A stretch of DNA of 64,000 nt, taken from positions 713,378 to 777,377 of the forward strand of contig NZ_JABBGE010000002.1 in the NCBI RefSeq assembly GCF_012927245.1, written 5' to 3'. Origin of the DNA: Streptomyces sp. R302. Its GTDB lineage: Bacteria > Actinomycetota > Actinomycetes > Streptomycetales > Streptomycetaceae. The position numbers and the translations under genes were made by a program. Of this stretch, positions 42,838 through 50,754 are shown piece after piece; the stretch's first letter is position 1, and every line of letters begins with the position of its first letter. The notes below the pieces were generated by a model, which was not told where the DNA came from, ran no database searches, and saw nothing but the letters and a program-made list of their open reading frames with translations.

Positions 42838-44067
42838 ATGACCTTCGGTACGCCATACCCCTTGCACCGGCTGATGCTCGACGACGTGCGCGGGGCGCAG
42901 AAGATGCTGGCGGGGGTGGCCCGGGTGACCGCCATGGAGGGCAGCCGCCACCTGTCGTCGCTGGTCGGGGCGCCGGTCCTGCTCAAGTGCGAGAACCTCC
43001 AGCGGACCGGATCGTTCAAGCTGCGCGGCGCGTACGTGCGGATCGCGGGGCTCCGGCCGGAGGAGCGGGCGGCGGGGGTCGTCGCCGCCTCGGCCGGGAA
43101 CCACGCGCAGGGTGTGGCGCTCGCCTCACAGCTCCTGGGGGTGCGCGCGACGGTCTTCATGCCGGTCGGCGCCCCGCTGCCGAAGGTCGCGGCGACCCGT
43201 GACTACGGCGCGGACGTGCGGCTGCACGGGCACGTGGTGGACGAGACGCTGGCCGCGGCGCAGGAGTACGCGCGGGAGACCGGCGCGGTCTTCATCCACC
43301 CCTTCGACCACCCCGACGTCATCGTCGGCCAGGGCACGGTGGGCCTGGAGATCCTGGAGCAGTGCCCGGAGGTCCGCACGATCGTCGTCGGGGTCGGCGG
43401 CGGCGGGCTGGCGGCCGGGATCGGGCTCGCGGTGAAGTCGGTCCGGCCGGACGTGCGGATCATCGGCGTGCAGGCGGAGGGCGCGGCGGCGTATCCGCCG
43501 TCGCTGGCCGCCGGGCATCCCGTGGTCGTCGACGCGCCGGTGACGATGGCGGACGGCATCAAGGTCGGCCGGCCCGGCGACGTGCCCTTCGGCCTGGTCC
43601 AGGAGTACGTGGACGAGGTCCGCACCGTCTCGGAGGACGCGCTCTCCTCCGCGCTGCTGCTCTGTCTGGAGCGGGCGAAGCTGGTGGTGGAGCCGGCCGG
43701 GGCGAGTCCGGTCGCGGCGCTGCTGAGCGATCCGTCCTCGTTCCGGGGCCCGGTGGTCGCGGTCCTGTCGGGCGGCAACGTCGACCCGCTGCTGCTCCAG
43801 CGGATCCTGCGGCACGGCATGGCGGCGGCGGGCCGCTATCTGAGCCTGCGGCTGCGGGTGGCGGACCGGCCGGGGGCGCTGGCGACGCTGCTCGCGGTGC
43901 TGACGGTGGTCGACGCGAACGTGCTCGACGTCAGTCACGTACGGACCGATCCGCGGCTCGGCCTCACGGAGGTGGAGGTGGAGCTGCACCTGGAGACGAA
44001 GGGGCCGGAGCACTGCCGTGAGGTGGAGGGGGCGCTGCGGGAGGCGGGGTACACGGTCCTGGCCTGA
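42838..44067 (+). CDS. ilvA: threonine ammonia-lyase (threonine dehydratase)
   Basis: A 409-residue fold-type II PLP enzyme. CENLQRTGSFKLRGAYVRI contains the Schiff-base lysine, SAGNHAQGVALA binds the cofactor phosphate region, and VGVGGGGLAAGIG is the glycine loop. A C-terminal ACT domain (RVADRPGALATLLAVL, HLETKGPEHCREVE) suggests allosteric control. It deaminates threonine to 2-oxobutanoate for isoleucine synthesis, or serves catabolism: the single ACT domain matches the shorter class. Confidence 0.93.
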   Translation: MTFGTPYPLHRLMLDDVRGAQKMLAGVARVTAMEGSRHLSSLVGAPVLLKCENLQRTGSFKLRGAYVRIAGLRPEERAAGVVAASAGNHAQGVALASQLLGVRATVFMPVGAPLPKVAATRDYGADVRLHGHVVDETLAAAQEYARETGAVFIHPFDHPDVIVGQGTVGLEILEQCPEVRTIVVGVGGGGLAAGIGLAVKSVRPDVRIIGVQAEGAAAYPPSLAAGHPVVVDAPVTMADGIKVGRPGDVPFGLVQEYVDEVRTVSEDALSSALLLCLERAKLVVEPAGASPVAALLSDPSSFRGPVVAVLSGGNVDPLLLQRILRHGMAAAGRYLSLRLRVADRPGALATLLAVLTVVDANVLDVSHVRTDPRLGLTEVEVELHLETKGPEHCREVEGALREAGYTVLA

Positions 44068-44102
44068 GCACGGCACTCCACACTGTCCTAGGATCGACAG
44101 AA

Positions 44103-45158
44103 ATGCCCGAAATGATCGAGCAGCGATTCGGGAGTGTGGACATGCCAGGCGCGATCCACGCCGAGGGACTGGTGAAGACCTTCGGCGACGTCACCGCACT
44201 GGACGGGGTGGACCTCGACGTGCCCGAGGGCACCGTCCTCGGCCTTCTCGGCCCCAACGGCGCGGGGAAGACGACCACCGTACGGGTCCTGACGACCCTG
44301 CTCCGCCCCGACAGCGGCACCGCCACGGTCGCCGGTGTCGACGTCCTGAAGCACCCCAACGAGGTCCGCCGCTCCATCGGCCTCTCCGGCCAGTTCGCCG
44401 CCGTCGACGAGTACCTCACCGGCCGCGAGAACCTCCAGATGGTCGGCCGGCTCTACCAGATGAAGGCGAAGCCCGCGAAGGAGCGGGCCGGCGAGCTCCT
44501 GGAACGCTTCCACCTCGCCGACGCCGCCGACCGCCCCGCCAAGACGTACTCCGGCGGCATGCGCCGCCGCCTCGACCTCGCCGCCGCCCTGGTCGTCGCC
44601 CCGCCGGTGATGTTCATGGACGAGCCGACCACCGGCCTCGACCCCCGCAACCGGCAGGCCCTGTGGGACGTCATCAAGGAGCTCGTCTCCGGCGGCACCA
44701 CCCTCCTCCTCACCACCCAGTACCTGGAGGAGGCCGACCACCTCGCCCACGACATCGCCGTCGTCGACCACGGCAGGGTCATCGCCCGCGGCACCTCCGA
44801 CCACCTCAAGGCCCGCACCGGCGGCGAGCGCGTCGAGGTCGTCGTCCACGAACGCGAGGCCATCACCTCCGCCCGCACCGCCCTCGCCCGCTACGGCCCC
44901 GGCGAACGCGGCCTCGACGACGTCTCCGTCGAGGAGCACACCCGCAGGCTCACCGTCCCCGTCACCGGCGGCGCCAAGCTGCTCGCCGAGGTGATCCGCG
45001 ACCTCGACGCCCTCGGCGTGGAGATCGACGACATCGGCCTGCGCCGCCCCACCCTCGACGACGTCTTCATCTCCCTCACCGGCCACGCCGCCGAGCTGGC
45101 CGCGGAGGACGAGAACGGCAAGGACCCCCGGCTCCAGCGGAAGGAGCCGGCCGCGTGA
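44103..45158 (+). CDS. DrrA-type ABC exporter ATP-binding protein
   Basis: A 351-residue ATPase: Walker A GPNGAGKTTTVRVL, Q-loop LSGQFAAVDEYLTG, signature TYSGGMRRRLDLAAAL, Walker B VMFMDEPTTGLDPR, then the long DrrA-type C-terminal domain. Such proteins pair with two-helix-bundle permeases in daunorubicin-type drug export. The ATG at 44103 is 8 nt after TAGGAT, a plausible -10, and no Shine-Dalgarno is seen; an ATG at 44142 is an alternative start. Overlaps the permease gene (GTGA). Confidence 0.92.
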   Translation: MPEMIEQRFGSVDMPGAIHAEGLVKTFGDVTALDGVDLDVPEGTVLGLLGPNGAGKTTTVRVLTTLLRPDSGTATVAGVDVLKHPNEVRRSIGLSGQFAAVDEYLTGRENLQMVGRLYQMKAKPAKERAGELLERFHLADAADRPAKTYSGGMRRRLDLAAALVVAPPVMFMDEPTTGLDPRNRQALWDVIKELVSGGTTLLLTTQYLEEADHLAHDIAVVDHGRVIARGTSDHLKARTGGERVEVVVHEREAITSARTALARYGPGERGLDDVSVEEHTRRLTVPVTGGAKLLAEVIRDLDALGVEIDDIGLRRPTLDDVFISLTGHAAELAAEDENGKDPRLQRKEPAA

Positions 45159-46015
45159 CCAGCCTCACCGACACCGCCCCGCACGTCCCCGCCCCCAAGG
45201 GCGGCATCGCGCAGTCCCTCTCCGACTCCCTGGTCATCACCAAGCGGAACCTGATCCGCATGTCCAGGATTCCGGAGATGATCCTCTTCGGCCTGATCCA
45301 GCCGGTCATGTTCGTCATCCTGTTCACGTACGTCTTCGGCGGCTCGATGCAGATCGGGAACAGCACCGATCCGGACGTCTACAAGAACTTCCTGATGGCC
45401 GGCATCTTCGCCCAGACGGTCACCTTCGCCACCGCCGGAGCGGGCGCCGGCATCGCCGACGACATGCACAAGGGCCTCATCGACCGCTTCCGCTCCCTGC
45501 CGATGGCGCGCGGCGCGGTCCTCACCGGCCGCACGATGGCCGACCTCGTCCAGACCGCCCTGACCCTGCTGGTCCTCGCGGTCGTCGCCCTGATCATCGG
45601 CTGGCGGCCCGGCTACGCGGCGCCGACCGACTTCGGGAAGATCATGCTGGGCTTCGCCCTGCTGCTCCTCCTCGGCTACGCCTTCACCTGGATCGGCGCC
45701 CTCATCGGCCTCTCCGTCCGCACCCCGGAGGCGGCCACCTCCGGCGGCCTGATCTGGCTCTTCCCCGTCACGTTCATCTCGAACGCCTTCGTCGACTCCA
45801 GCAAGCTCCCCGGCTGGCTCCAGCCGGTCGCGGAGTGGAACCCGTTCAGCGCCACCGTCCAGGCCTGCCGCAAACTCTTCGGCGACCCCGGCCTCTCCCC
45901 CTCCGACGCCTGGCCGATGCAGTACCCGGTCTGGGCCTCGCTCATCTACTCGGTCCTCATCGTCGCCGTCTTCCGCACCCTCTCGGTCCGCAAGTACCGG
46001 CGCGCGGAGGGCTGA
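45155..46015 (+). CDS. DrrB-type ABC exporter permease
   Basis: A 286-residue membrane protein of the ABC2 family with six helices. Landmarks are RIPEMILFGLIQPVMFVILF, MHKGLIDRFRSLPMARGAVL (the coupling helix region) and WLQPVAEWNPFSATVQACR. It forms the export channel with the preceding ATPase; the substrate is unknown. The GTG start overlaps the ATPase stop codon. A strong terminator follows. Confidence 0.92.
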   Translation: MTSLTDTAPHVPAPKGGIAQSLSDSLVITKRNLIRMSRIPEMILFGLIQPVMFVILFTYVFGGSMQIGNSTDPDVYKNFLMAGIFAQTVTFATAGAGAGIADDMHKGLIDRFRSLPMARGAVLTGRTMADLVQTALTLLVLAVVALIIGWRPGYAAPTDFGKIMLGFALLLLLGYAFTWIGALIGLSVRTPEAATSGGLIWLFPVTFISNAFVDSSKLPGWLQPVAEWNPFSATVQACRKLFGDPGLSPSDAWPMQYPVWASLIYSVLIVAVFRTLSVRKYRRAEG

Positions 46016-46023
46016 CGGGACAG

Positions 46024-46060
46024 CGGAAAGGCCCCCTCCCGAGCGGAGGGGGCCTTTCCG
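46024..46060. terminator. bidirectional intrinsic terminator
   Basis: A perfect 16-bp stem (46024-46039 with 46045-46060, 5-nt loop) lies between the convergent ABC permease and L,D-transpeptidase genes. Confidence 0.85.
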
Positions 46061-46089
46061 TGCGAAACGCGTGCGGGGTGCGGGGTGGG

Positions 46090-47343
46090 TCAGAGGGCCG
46101 AGCCGGACTTCCAGGAGGACCAGTTCATGTTCCAGCCGTTGAGGCCGTTGTCCGGGGCGATCGTCTTGTCCTTGGAGTTCTTGACGATGACGACGTCGCC
46201 GGTGATCGACTGGTCGTAGAACCAGGCGGCCATCTGGTTGGGGTCGCCGGCGCCCTTGACGTCGGCGAGGCCGACGCAGCCGTGGCTGGTGTTCACGGAG
46301 CCGAAGATGGAGCGGGAGCCCCAGTAGTTGCCGTGGATGAAGGTGCCGGAGGTGGACAGGCGCATGGCGTGCGGCACGTCCTTGATGTCGTACTCGCCCT
46401 TGCCGTCGGAGTCGGTGAAGCCGACGGTGGCGCCGTTCATCCGGGTCTCCTTGAACTTCTCGGAGATCACCATCTGGCCGTTGTAGGTGGTGTTCTCCGG
46501 GGAGCCGGCGGAGATCGGGATGGTCCGGATCACCTTGCCGTCGCGCACGACGGTCATCGTCTTCTTCTCGACGTCGACGGTGGAGACCTGGCTGCGGCCG
46601 ACCTTGAAGGTGACCGTCTTCTGCTGGACGCCGAAGACGCCCTTCGCGCCCTCGACGCCGTCCAGGTCCAGCTTGAGGGTGACCGTCGAGCCGGCCTTCC
46701 AGTAGTCGTCCGGGCGGAAGTCGAGCCGGGTCGAGTTGAACCAGTGGCCGACGACCTCCTGGCCGGAGCTGGAGGAGACCTTGATGCCGCTCTGGACGGC
46801 CTTCTTGTCGGTGATCGCCTTGTTGAAGTTGATCGAGACCGGCATGCCCACGCCGACGGTCGAGCCGTCCTCGGGGGTGAAGTTGCCGATGAAGCTGTTC
46901 TCCTTCGACACGGTGGTGAAGGAGGAGTTCTCGTGCGCCTCCAGGCCCTCCGCGTCGACGGCGGTCGCGGCGATCTTGTAGACCGTGGCGCGCTCCAGCT
47001 GGCCGGTCGGCTTCCAGGAGAGGCCGTCGGCCGCTATCTCGCCCTTGACGGCGGTGCCCTCGGTGGAGGTCATGGTGACCTCGGTGAGCTTGCCCTCGGT
47101 GACGGCGACCTTGGCCGCGTTGTTGATGGAGGCGTTCTGCGAGCCGTTCTCCGGCGAGATGGTGATCTGCGCCTTGGACGTCTTCTGCTCGGCGGCCTCG
47201 TCGACCTGGGCCTGTGACGTGGCGGTGGCCGAGCCGGACGCGGCCGTGCCGGCCTCGTCGTCGTTGCAGGCCGAGAGCACGAGTACGCCGCTGAGCACCG
47301 CCGCCGCCGCGGCCAGGCTCCTGCGGCGCTTGCCGACCGTCAT
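46090..47343 (-). CDS. L,D-transpeptidase lipoprotein (YkuD domain with Ig-like domains)
   Basis: A 417-residue lipoprotein. The signal peptide has a LSAC lipobox near residue 26. Two bacterial Ig-like domains follow (TISPENGSQNASINNAAKVA, FTPEDGSTVGVGMPVSINF), then the YkuD catalytic domain with HGNYWGSRSIFGSVNTSHGC, where the terminal Cys is the nucleophile. It crosslinks peptidoglycan 3-3 or attaches proteins to it, and resists most beta-lactams. I prefer the ATG at 47343 with GGAGAAG upstream; an ATG at 47358 is also possible. Confidence 0.93.
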   Translation of the reverse strand: MTVGKRRRSLAAAAAVLSGVLVLSACNDDEAGTAASGSATATSQAQVDEAAEQKTSKAQITISPENGSQNASINNAAKVAVTEGKLTEVTMTSTEGTAVKGEIAADGLSWKPTGQLERATVYKIAATAVDAEGLEAHENSSFTTVSKENSFIGNFTPEDGSTVGVGMPVSINFNKAITDKKAVQSGIKVSSSSGQEVVGHWFNSTRLDFRPDDYWKAGSTVTLKLDLDGVEGAKGVFGVQQKTVTFKVGRSQVSTVDVEKKTMTVVRDGKVIRTIPISAGSPENTTYNGQMVISEKFKETRMNGATVGFTDSDGKGEYDIKDVPHAMRLSTSGTFIHGNYWGSRSIFGSVNTSHGCVGLADVKGAGDPNQMAAWFYDQSITGDVVIVKNSKDKTIAPDNGLNGWNMNWSSWKSGSAL

Positions 47344-47511
47344 CACACGCTTCTCCATCGTCGCCGATTCCCTGTCAATCCATCAGAACACCCATAAGAC
47401 CCCCTCCGGTTCCGGAAGCGGGGGGTTTGTGGGGAAGACCACTGAACACCACTGAACTACACGCGCACGGGGGTCTTCCGGTTCCCCGTTCGCCGCACAC
47501 CGGCGCGAAAA

Positions 47512-47536
47512 GGCCCCGGGACGCCGTCCCGGGGCC
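47512..47536 (-). terminator. intrinsic terminator
   Basis: A perfect 10-bp stem (47512-47521 with 47527-47536, 5-nt loop) lies downstream of the acidic-protein gene on the minus strand. Confidence 0.65.
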
Positions 47537-47553
47537 CGCCCTCTGCGCGTCGG

Positions 47554-47937
47554 CTACGGCCGGTCGTCGTCCTCCCCGTCCTCAGCACCCTCATCATCCT
47601 CGTCGAGCTCCCACTCCATCGCGTCGGGGTCGTACTCGATCTCCTCGCTGCTCCAGGCGGCCTGGACGAGCTCGACGCCCGGCAGGTCGCGGACCAGGTC
47701 GAAGGGCTCCACGAGGTAGGCGAGGGCCTCGGAGGGGTCCTCCCGGACGGCGGCCCTGGCGTGCTCCCGCTCCTCGGCCGGCATGAACTCGTCGGCGTCG
47801 ATCCGGCCCTCGGCGGCGGCGGTCAGCTCGGCGGGGCCGTCGATCTCCAGGACGATGTCGACCCGGAGGCGGACGTGGCGGGTGACGGTCTCGGCCGCGG
47901 TCCCGGCGGCGGTGGCGGGGGTTTCGGGGGTGCTCAT
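47554..47937 (-). CDS. acidic hypothetical protein
   Basis: A 127-residue soluble protein with a strongly acidic C-terminus (EWELDEDDEGAEDGEDDD). The core reads HVRLRVDIVLEIDGPAELTA, AAEGRIDADEFMPAEEREHA and FDLVRDLPGVELVQAAWSSE. No known domain is recognised; it is likely conserved in streptomycetes. ATG at 47937. Divergent from the small LAxTG protein gene. Confidence 0.75.
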   Translation of the reverse strand: MSTPETPATAAGTAAETVTRHVRLRVDIVLEIDGPAELTAAAEGRIDADEFMPAEEREHARAAVREDPSEALAYLVEPFDLVRDLPGVELVQAAWSSEEIEYDPDAMEWELDEDDEGAEDGEDDDRP

Positions 47938-48024
47938 GGCTGGGAGCGTAGGGTCTGCCCGGCCTCGGCTTTCCCGCGACCCGCTGGGTTCACTAGCATC
48001 GGCGCACCGCGGGCTTCCCGCGGC

Positions 48025-48062
48025 GCTTTCCGTGGGGCTTTCCGTGAGGCTTTCCGTGAGGA
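48025..48062 (+). repeat. three copies of GCTTTCCGTG(A/G)GG
   Basis: A 13-bp unit, slightly varied, is repeated three times just upstream of the LAxTG gene. The last copy runs into its GAGGAG ribosome-binding stretch. Confidence 0.65.
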
Positions 48063-48075
48063 GAACGAGATCCGC

Positions 48076-48333
48076 GTGTCCGCCGCCCGACGCCCGCTGC
48101 TGACCGCCACCGCGGCGGGGACCCTGCTGTGCGCCCTGTGGTTCGTCCCCTCGGCCAACGCCTCCGACGCGGCGCCCGGGGCACCCGGCGGGAGCACCGG
48201 GGCCGCGACCGGCCGGCTCGCCGACACCGGCGGCCCGGACACCACTGCGTACCTGCTCGGCGGGACCGGTTTCCTCGGGGTCGGCGCCGGGTTCGTGGCG
48301 CTGGCGATGCGGCGGCACGGCCGCGCGTCCTAG
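48076..48333 (+). CDS. small LAxTG-motif surface protein
   Basis: An 85-residue precursor: a signal peptide (LLTATAAGTLLCALWFVPSANA), a very short glycine/alanine-rich mature region, the sorting motif LADTG, a hydrophobic helix (YLLGGTGFLGVGAGFVALAM) and a basic RRHGR tail. The layout matches substrates of Streptomyces class E sortases, which cut LAxTG and also anchor long chaplins. The exposed mature part is only about 25 residues. Start GTG at 48076 follows GAGGAG (12 nt). Confidence 0.8.
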   Translation: MSAARRPLLTATAAGTLLCALWFVPSANASDAAPGAPGGSTGAATGRLADTGGPDTTAYLLGGTGFLGVGAGFVALAMRRHGRAS

Positions 48334-48340
48334 AACGCGC

Positions 48341-48372
48341 GGGAGGCCGCCCCCGGGCGGGGACGGCCTCCC
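48341..48372. terminator. bidirectional hairpin terminator
   Basis: GGGAGGCCG (48341-48349) pairs with CGGCCTCCC (48364-48372), with further GC pairing inside. It lies between the convergent LAxTG and hutH genes. Confidence 0.7.
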
Positions 48373-48389
48373 ATGGGCGCGGGCCGCGG

Positions 48390-49937
48390 TCAGGCCAGCG
48401 GGCCGGTGACCGGCTCCACCGCGGCGACCAGGCGGCCCTCGCGTACGAAGGCGTCGGCGGCGGCCAGGTCGGGGGCGAGGAAGCGGTCCGGGCCGGGGCC
48501 CTCGACGCCGGCGGCGCGCAGGGCGTCGATGGCGGCCTGCGAGGCGGGCGCCGGGGTGAGACCCGCGCGCAGCTCGATGCCGCGGGTGGCGGCGTACAGC
48601 TCGACGGCGATGATCCGGGCGAGGTTGCCGACGGCGGTGCGCAGCTTGCGGGCGGCGGACCAGCCCATGGAGACGTGGTCCTCCTGCATCGCCGAGGACG
48701 GGATGGAGTCGGCGGAGGCGGGGACGGCGAGCCGCTTCATCTCGCTGACCAGGGCGGCCTGCGTGTACTGGGCGATCATGAGGCCCGAGTCGACGCCGGC
48801 GTCGTCGGCGAGGAAGGGCGGCAGGCCGTGGCTGCGGTTCTTGTCGAGGAGCCGGTCGGTGCGGCGCTCGGCGATGGAGCCGAGGTCGGCGGCGGCGATG
48901 GCGAGGAAGTCGAGGACGTACGCGACGGGGGCGCCGTGGAAGTTGCCGTTGGAGCGGACCTCGCCGTTGCCCAGGACGACCGGGTTGTCGACGGCGGCGG
49001 CGAGCTCGCGCTCGGCGACGAGGAGGGCGTGGGCCATGGTGTCGCGGCCGGCGCCGGCGACCTGCGGGGCGCAGCGGATCGAGTAGGCGTCCTGGACGCG
49101 GGGGGCTTCGCCGGCCTGGAAGTGGCCGGTGAGGCCGGAGCCCTTGAGGACGGCCAGCATGTTGGCGGCGGAGGCGGCCTGGCCGGGGTGGGGGCGGATG
49201 GCGTGCAGCTCGGGTTCGAGGACCTTCTCGGTGCCGAGGAGGGCTTCGAGGGAGAGGGCGGCGGTGACGTCGGCCGACTTGTAGAGGGTGTCCAGGTCGG
49301 CGAGGGCCATGATCAGCATGCCGAGCATGCCGTCGGTGCCGTTGAGGAGGGCGAGCCCCTCCTTCTCCCTGAGGACGACGGGCGCGATACCGGCCGCGGC
49401 GAGCAGCTCACCGGCGGGCTTCACGACCCCGTCCGGCCCCTCCGCGTCCCCCTCCCCCATGAGCGCGAGGGCGCAGTGGGAGAGCGGGGCGAGGTCGCCG
49501 GAGCAGCCGAGGGAGCCGTACTCGTGGACGACCGGGGTGATGCCGGCGTTGAGGACGTCGGCCATGGTCTGCGCGACCTCGGGGCGGACGCCGGTGTGGC
49601 CGGAGGCGACGGTCTTGAGCCGCAGGAACATCAGGGCGCGGACGACCTCGCGCTCGACGCGCGGCCCCATGCCGGCGGCGTGCGAGCGGACGATGTTGCG
49701 CTGGAGCTGGGTGCGCAGCTCGTGGTCGATGTGCCGGGTGGCGAGGGCGCCGAAGCCGGTGGAGACGCCGTAGACGGGCTCGGGCTTGGCGGCGAGCGCG
49801 TCGACGACGGCGCGGGCGGCGGCGAGCGCCTCGACGGCCCCCTCCGACAGCTCGACACGGGCGCCGTGACGGGCGACGGCGATGACGTCCTGCGGGGTCG
49901 TGCCGGACGTGCCGAGAACGACTGTCTGCATATCCAT
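48390..49937 (-). CDS. hutH: histidine ammonia-lyase
   Basis: A 515-residue HutH with EYGSLGCSGDLAPLSHCAL, where Cys-Ser-Gly cyclises to the MIO cofactor in place of the commoner Ala-Ser-Gly. YGVSTGFGALATRHI, GNFHGAPVAYVLDFLAI and SSAMQEDHVSMGWSAARK are further family motifs. It removes ammonia from histidine to give urocanate. The ATG at 49937, giving MDMQTVVLG, has AGGGTG upstream. Three GTCAC/GTGAC half-sites lie 32-52 bp upstream of the start and may control it. The rest of the hut pathway is not adjacent. Confidence 0.96.
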   Translation of the reverse strand: MDMQTVVLGTSGTTPQDVIAVARHGARVELSEGAVEALAAARAVVDALAAKPEPVYGVSTGFGALATRHIDHELRTQLQRNIVRSHAAGMGPRVEREVVRALMFLRLKTVASGHTGVRPEVAQTMADVLNAGITPVVHEYGSLGCSGDLAPLSHCALALMGEGDAEGPDGVVKPAGELLAAAGIAPVVLREKEGLALLNGTDGMLGMLIMALADLDTLYKSADVTAALSLEALLGTEKVLEPELHAIRPHPGQAASAANMLAVLKGSGLTGHFQAGEAPRVQDAYSIRCAPQVAGAGRDTMAHALLVAERELAAAVDNPVVLGNGEVRSNGNFHGAPVAYVLDFLAIAAADLGSIAERRTDRLLDKNRSHGLPPFLADDAGVDSGLMIAQYTQAALVSEMKRLAVPASADSIPSSAMQEDHVSMGWSAARKLRTAVGNLARIIAVELYAATRGIELRAGLTPAPASQAAIDALRAAGVEGPGPDRFLAPDLAAADAFVREGRLVAAVEPVTGPLA

Positions 49938-49968
49938 ATTCAGCACCCTACGGATTGAAGAGCGACCT

Positions 49969-49989
49969 GTCACTAGGTGACTTCGTCAC
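49969..49989. promoter_or_regulatory. triple GTCAC/GTGAC half-site array upstream of hutH
   Basis: GTCAC, GTGAC and GTCAC occur with exactly 3 bp between each, forming two overlapping inverted repeats 32-52 bp upstream of the hutH start codon. This is a candidate operator. The rest of the 333-bp gap (49938-50270) shows no gene. Confidence 0.5.
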
Positions 49990-50270
49990 CATCCCTCGCT
50001 GGCACGACCCCTTACGCGCCTCGCGACGGACGGAGCGGTTCCAGTCTGACGCGCGGGGGCGCGGGGGCGGCGGAGCGGCGCTCCGGGGGCGACGGTTCCC
50101 GTGTGCGGGACCTGACGGATTGGGCGGGCCGTCATGGCACCCACGTGGCGCGGTGCACAGGCTGGGACTTTGGCGCGTTCCGTACTGGCAGGCGAGCTCC
50201 ACACCCCGGATAGGTTGATACCGGGGCAATCAACGCGTACAGCGAACGCGGCACGTACGGGGGGGCAGGG

Positions 50271-50702
50271 ATGACCTGGGATGAGTGGGAGCGGATCAAG
50301 GCGGAGGTGGCGGCCCGGGGCGACGGCGCGGGCCGCATGGAGCTGAACGGGACGGGCGGAGCCGCCGCCTCGGCCGATCTGAAGACCAGCGCGCAGGGGA
50401 AACGGGCGGCGGTCAAGGCCCTGGAGGGCGTACTCCTCCCCGGCGTCGACCGGGCCGGAGGCCACGCCGATCCGCAGACGGACGCGGCTGAGGCGGCGTT
50501 CACGGGTTGGGCGACGGGGAGCGGCTTGAAGGACGCGCACGACGCATGGGCGTCACAGGTGAAGGGCCTCAAGGCTCGCCTCGAACGCGACCGGTCGGCG
50601 CTGAGCAGGACGAAGCGGGAGTTCCAGCAGATCGACCTCGACGTCCGAAGCACGCTCGCGCGGATCGACCCACCGGAGCGGGAACCGCGCCGGAACGTCT
50701 GA
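50271..50702 (+). CDS. small helical protein, first gene of a WXG100-like module
   Basis: A 143-residue soluble, alpha-helical, charged protein with no signal peptide: MTWDEWERIKAEVAARGDGA at the start, then a central AASADLKTSAQGKRAAVKAL and a C-terminal coiled coil (KGLKARLERDRSALSRTKRE). Such small helical proteins often pair with large WXG100-type partners in actinobacterial secretion loci. It precedes one directly (52 bp). I do not recognise the exact family. Confidence 0.7.
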   Translation: MTWDEWERIKAEVAARGDGAGRMELNGTGGAAASADLKTSAQGKRAAVKALEGVLLPGVDRAGGHADPQTDAAEAAFTGWATGSGLKDAHDAWASQVKGLKARLERDRSALSRTKREFQQIDLDVRSTLARIDPPEREPRRNV

Positions 50703-50754
50703 CCTGGACCTGGACCTGACACCGGTCACGGTGGCGAACCTCAAGGAAGCGGGC

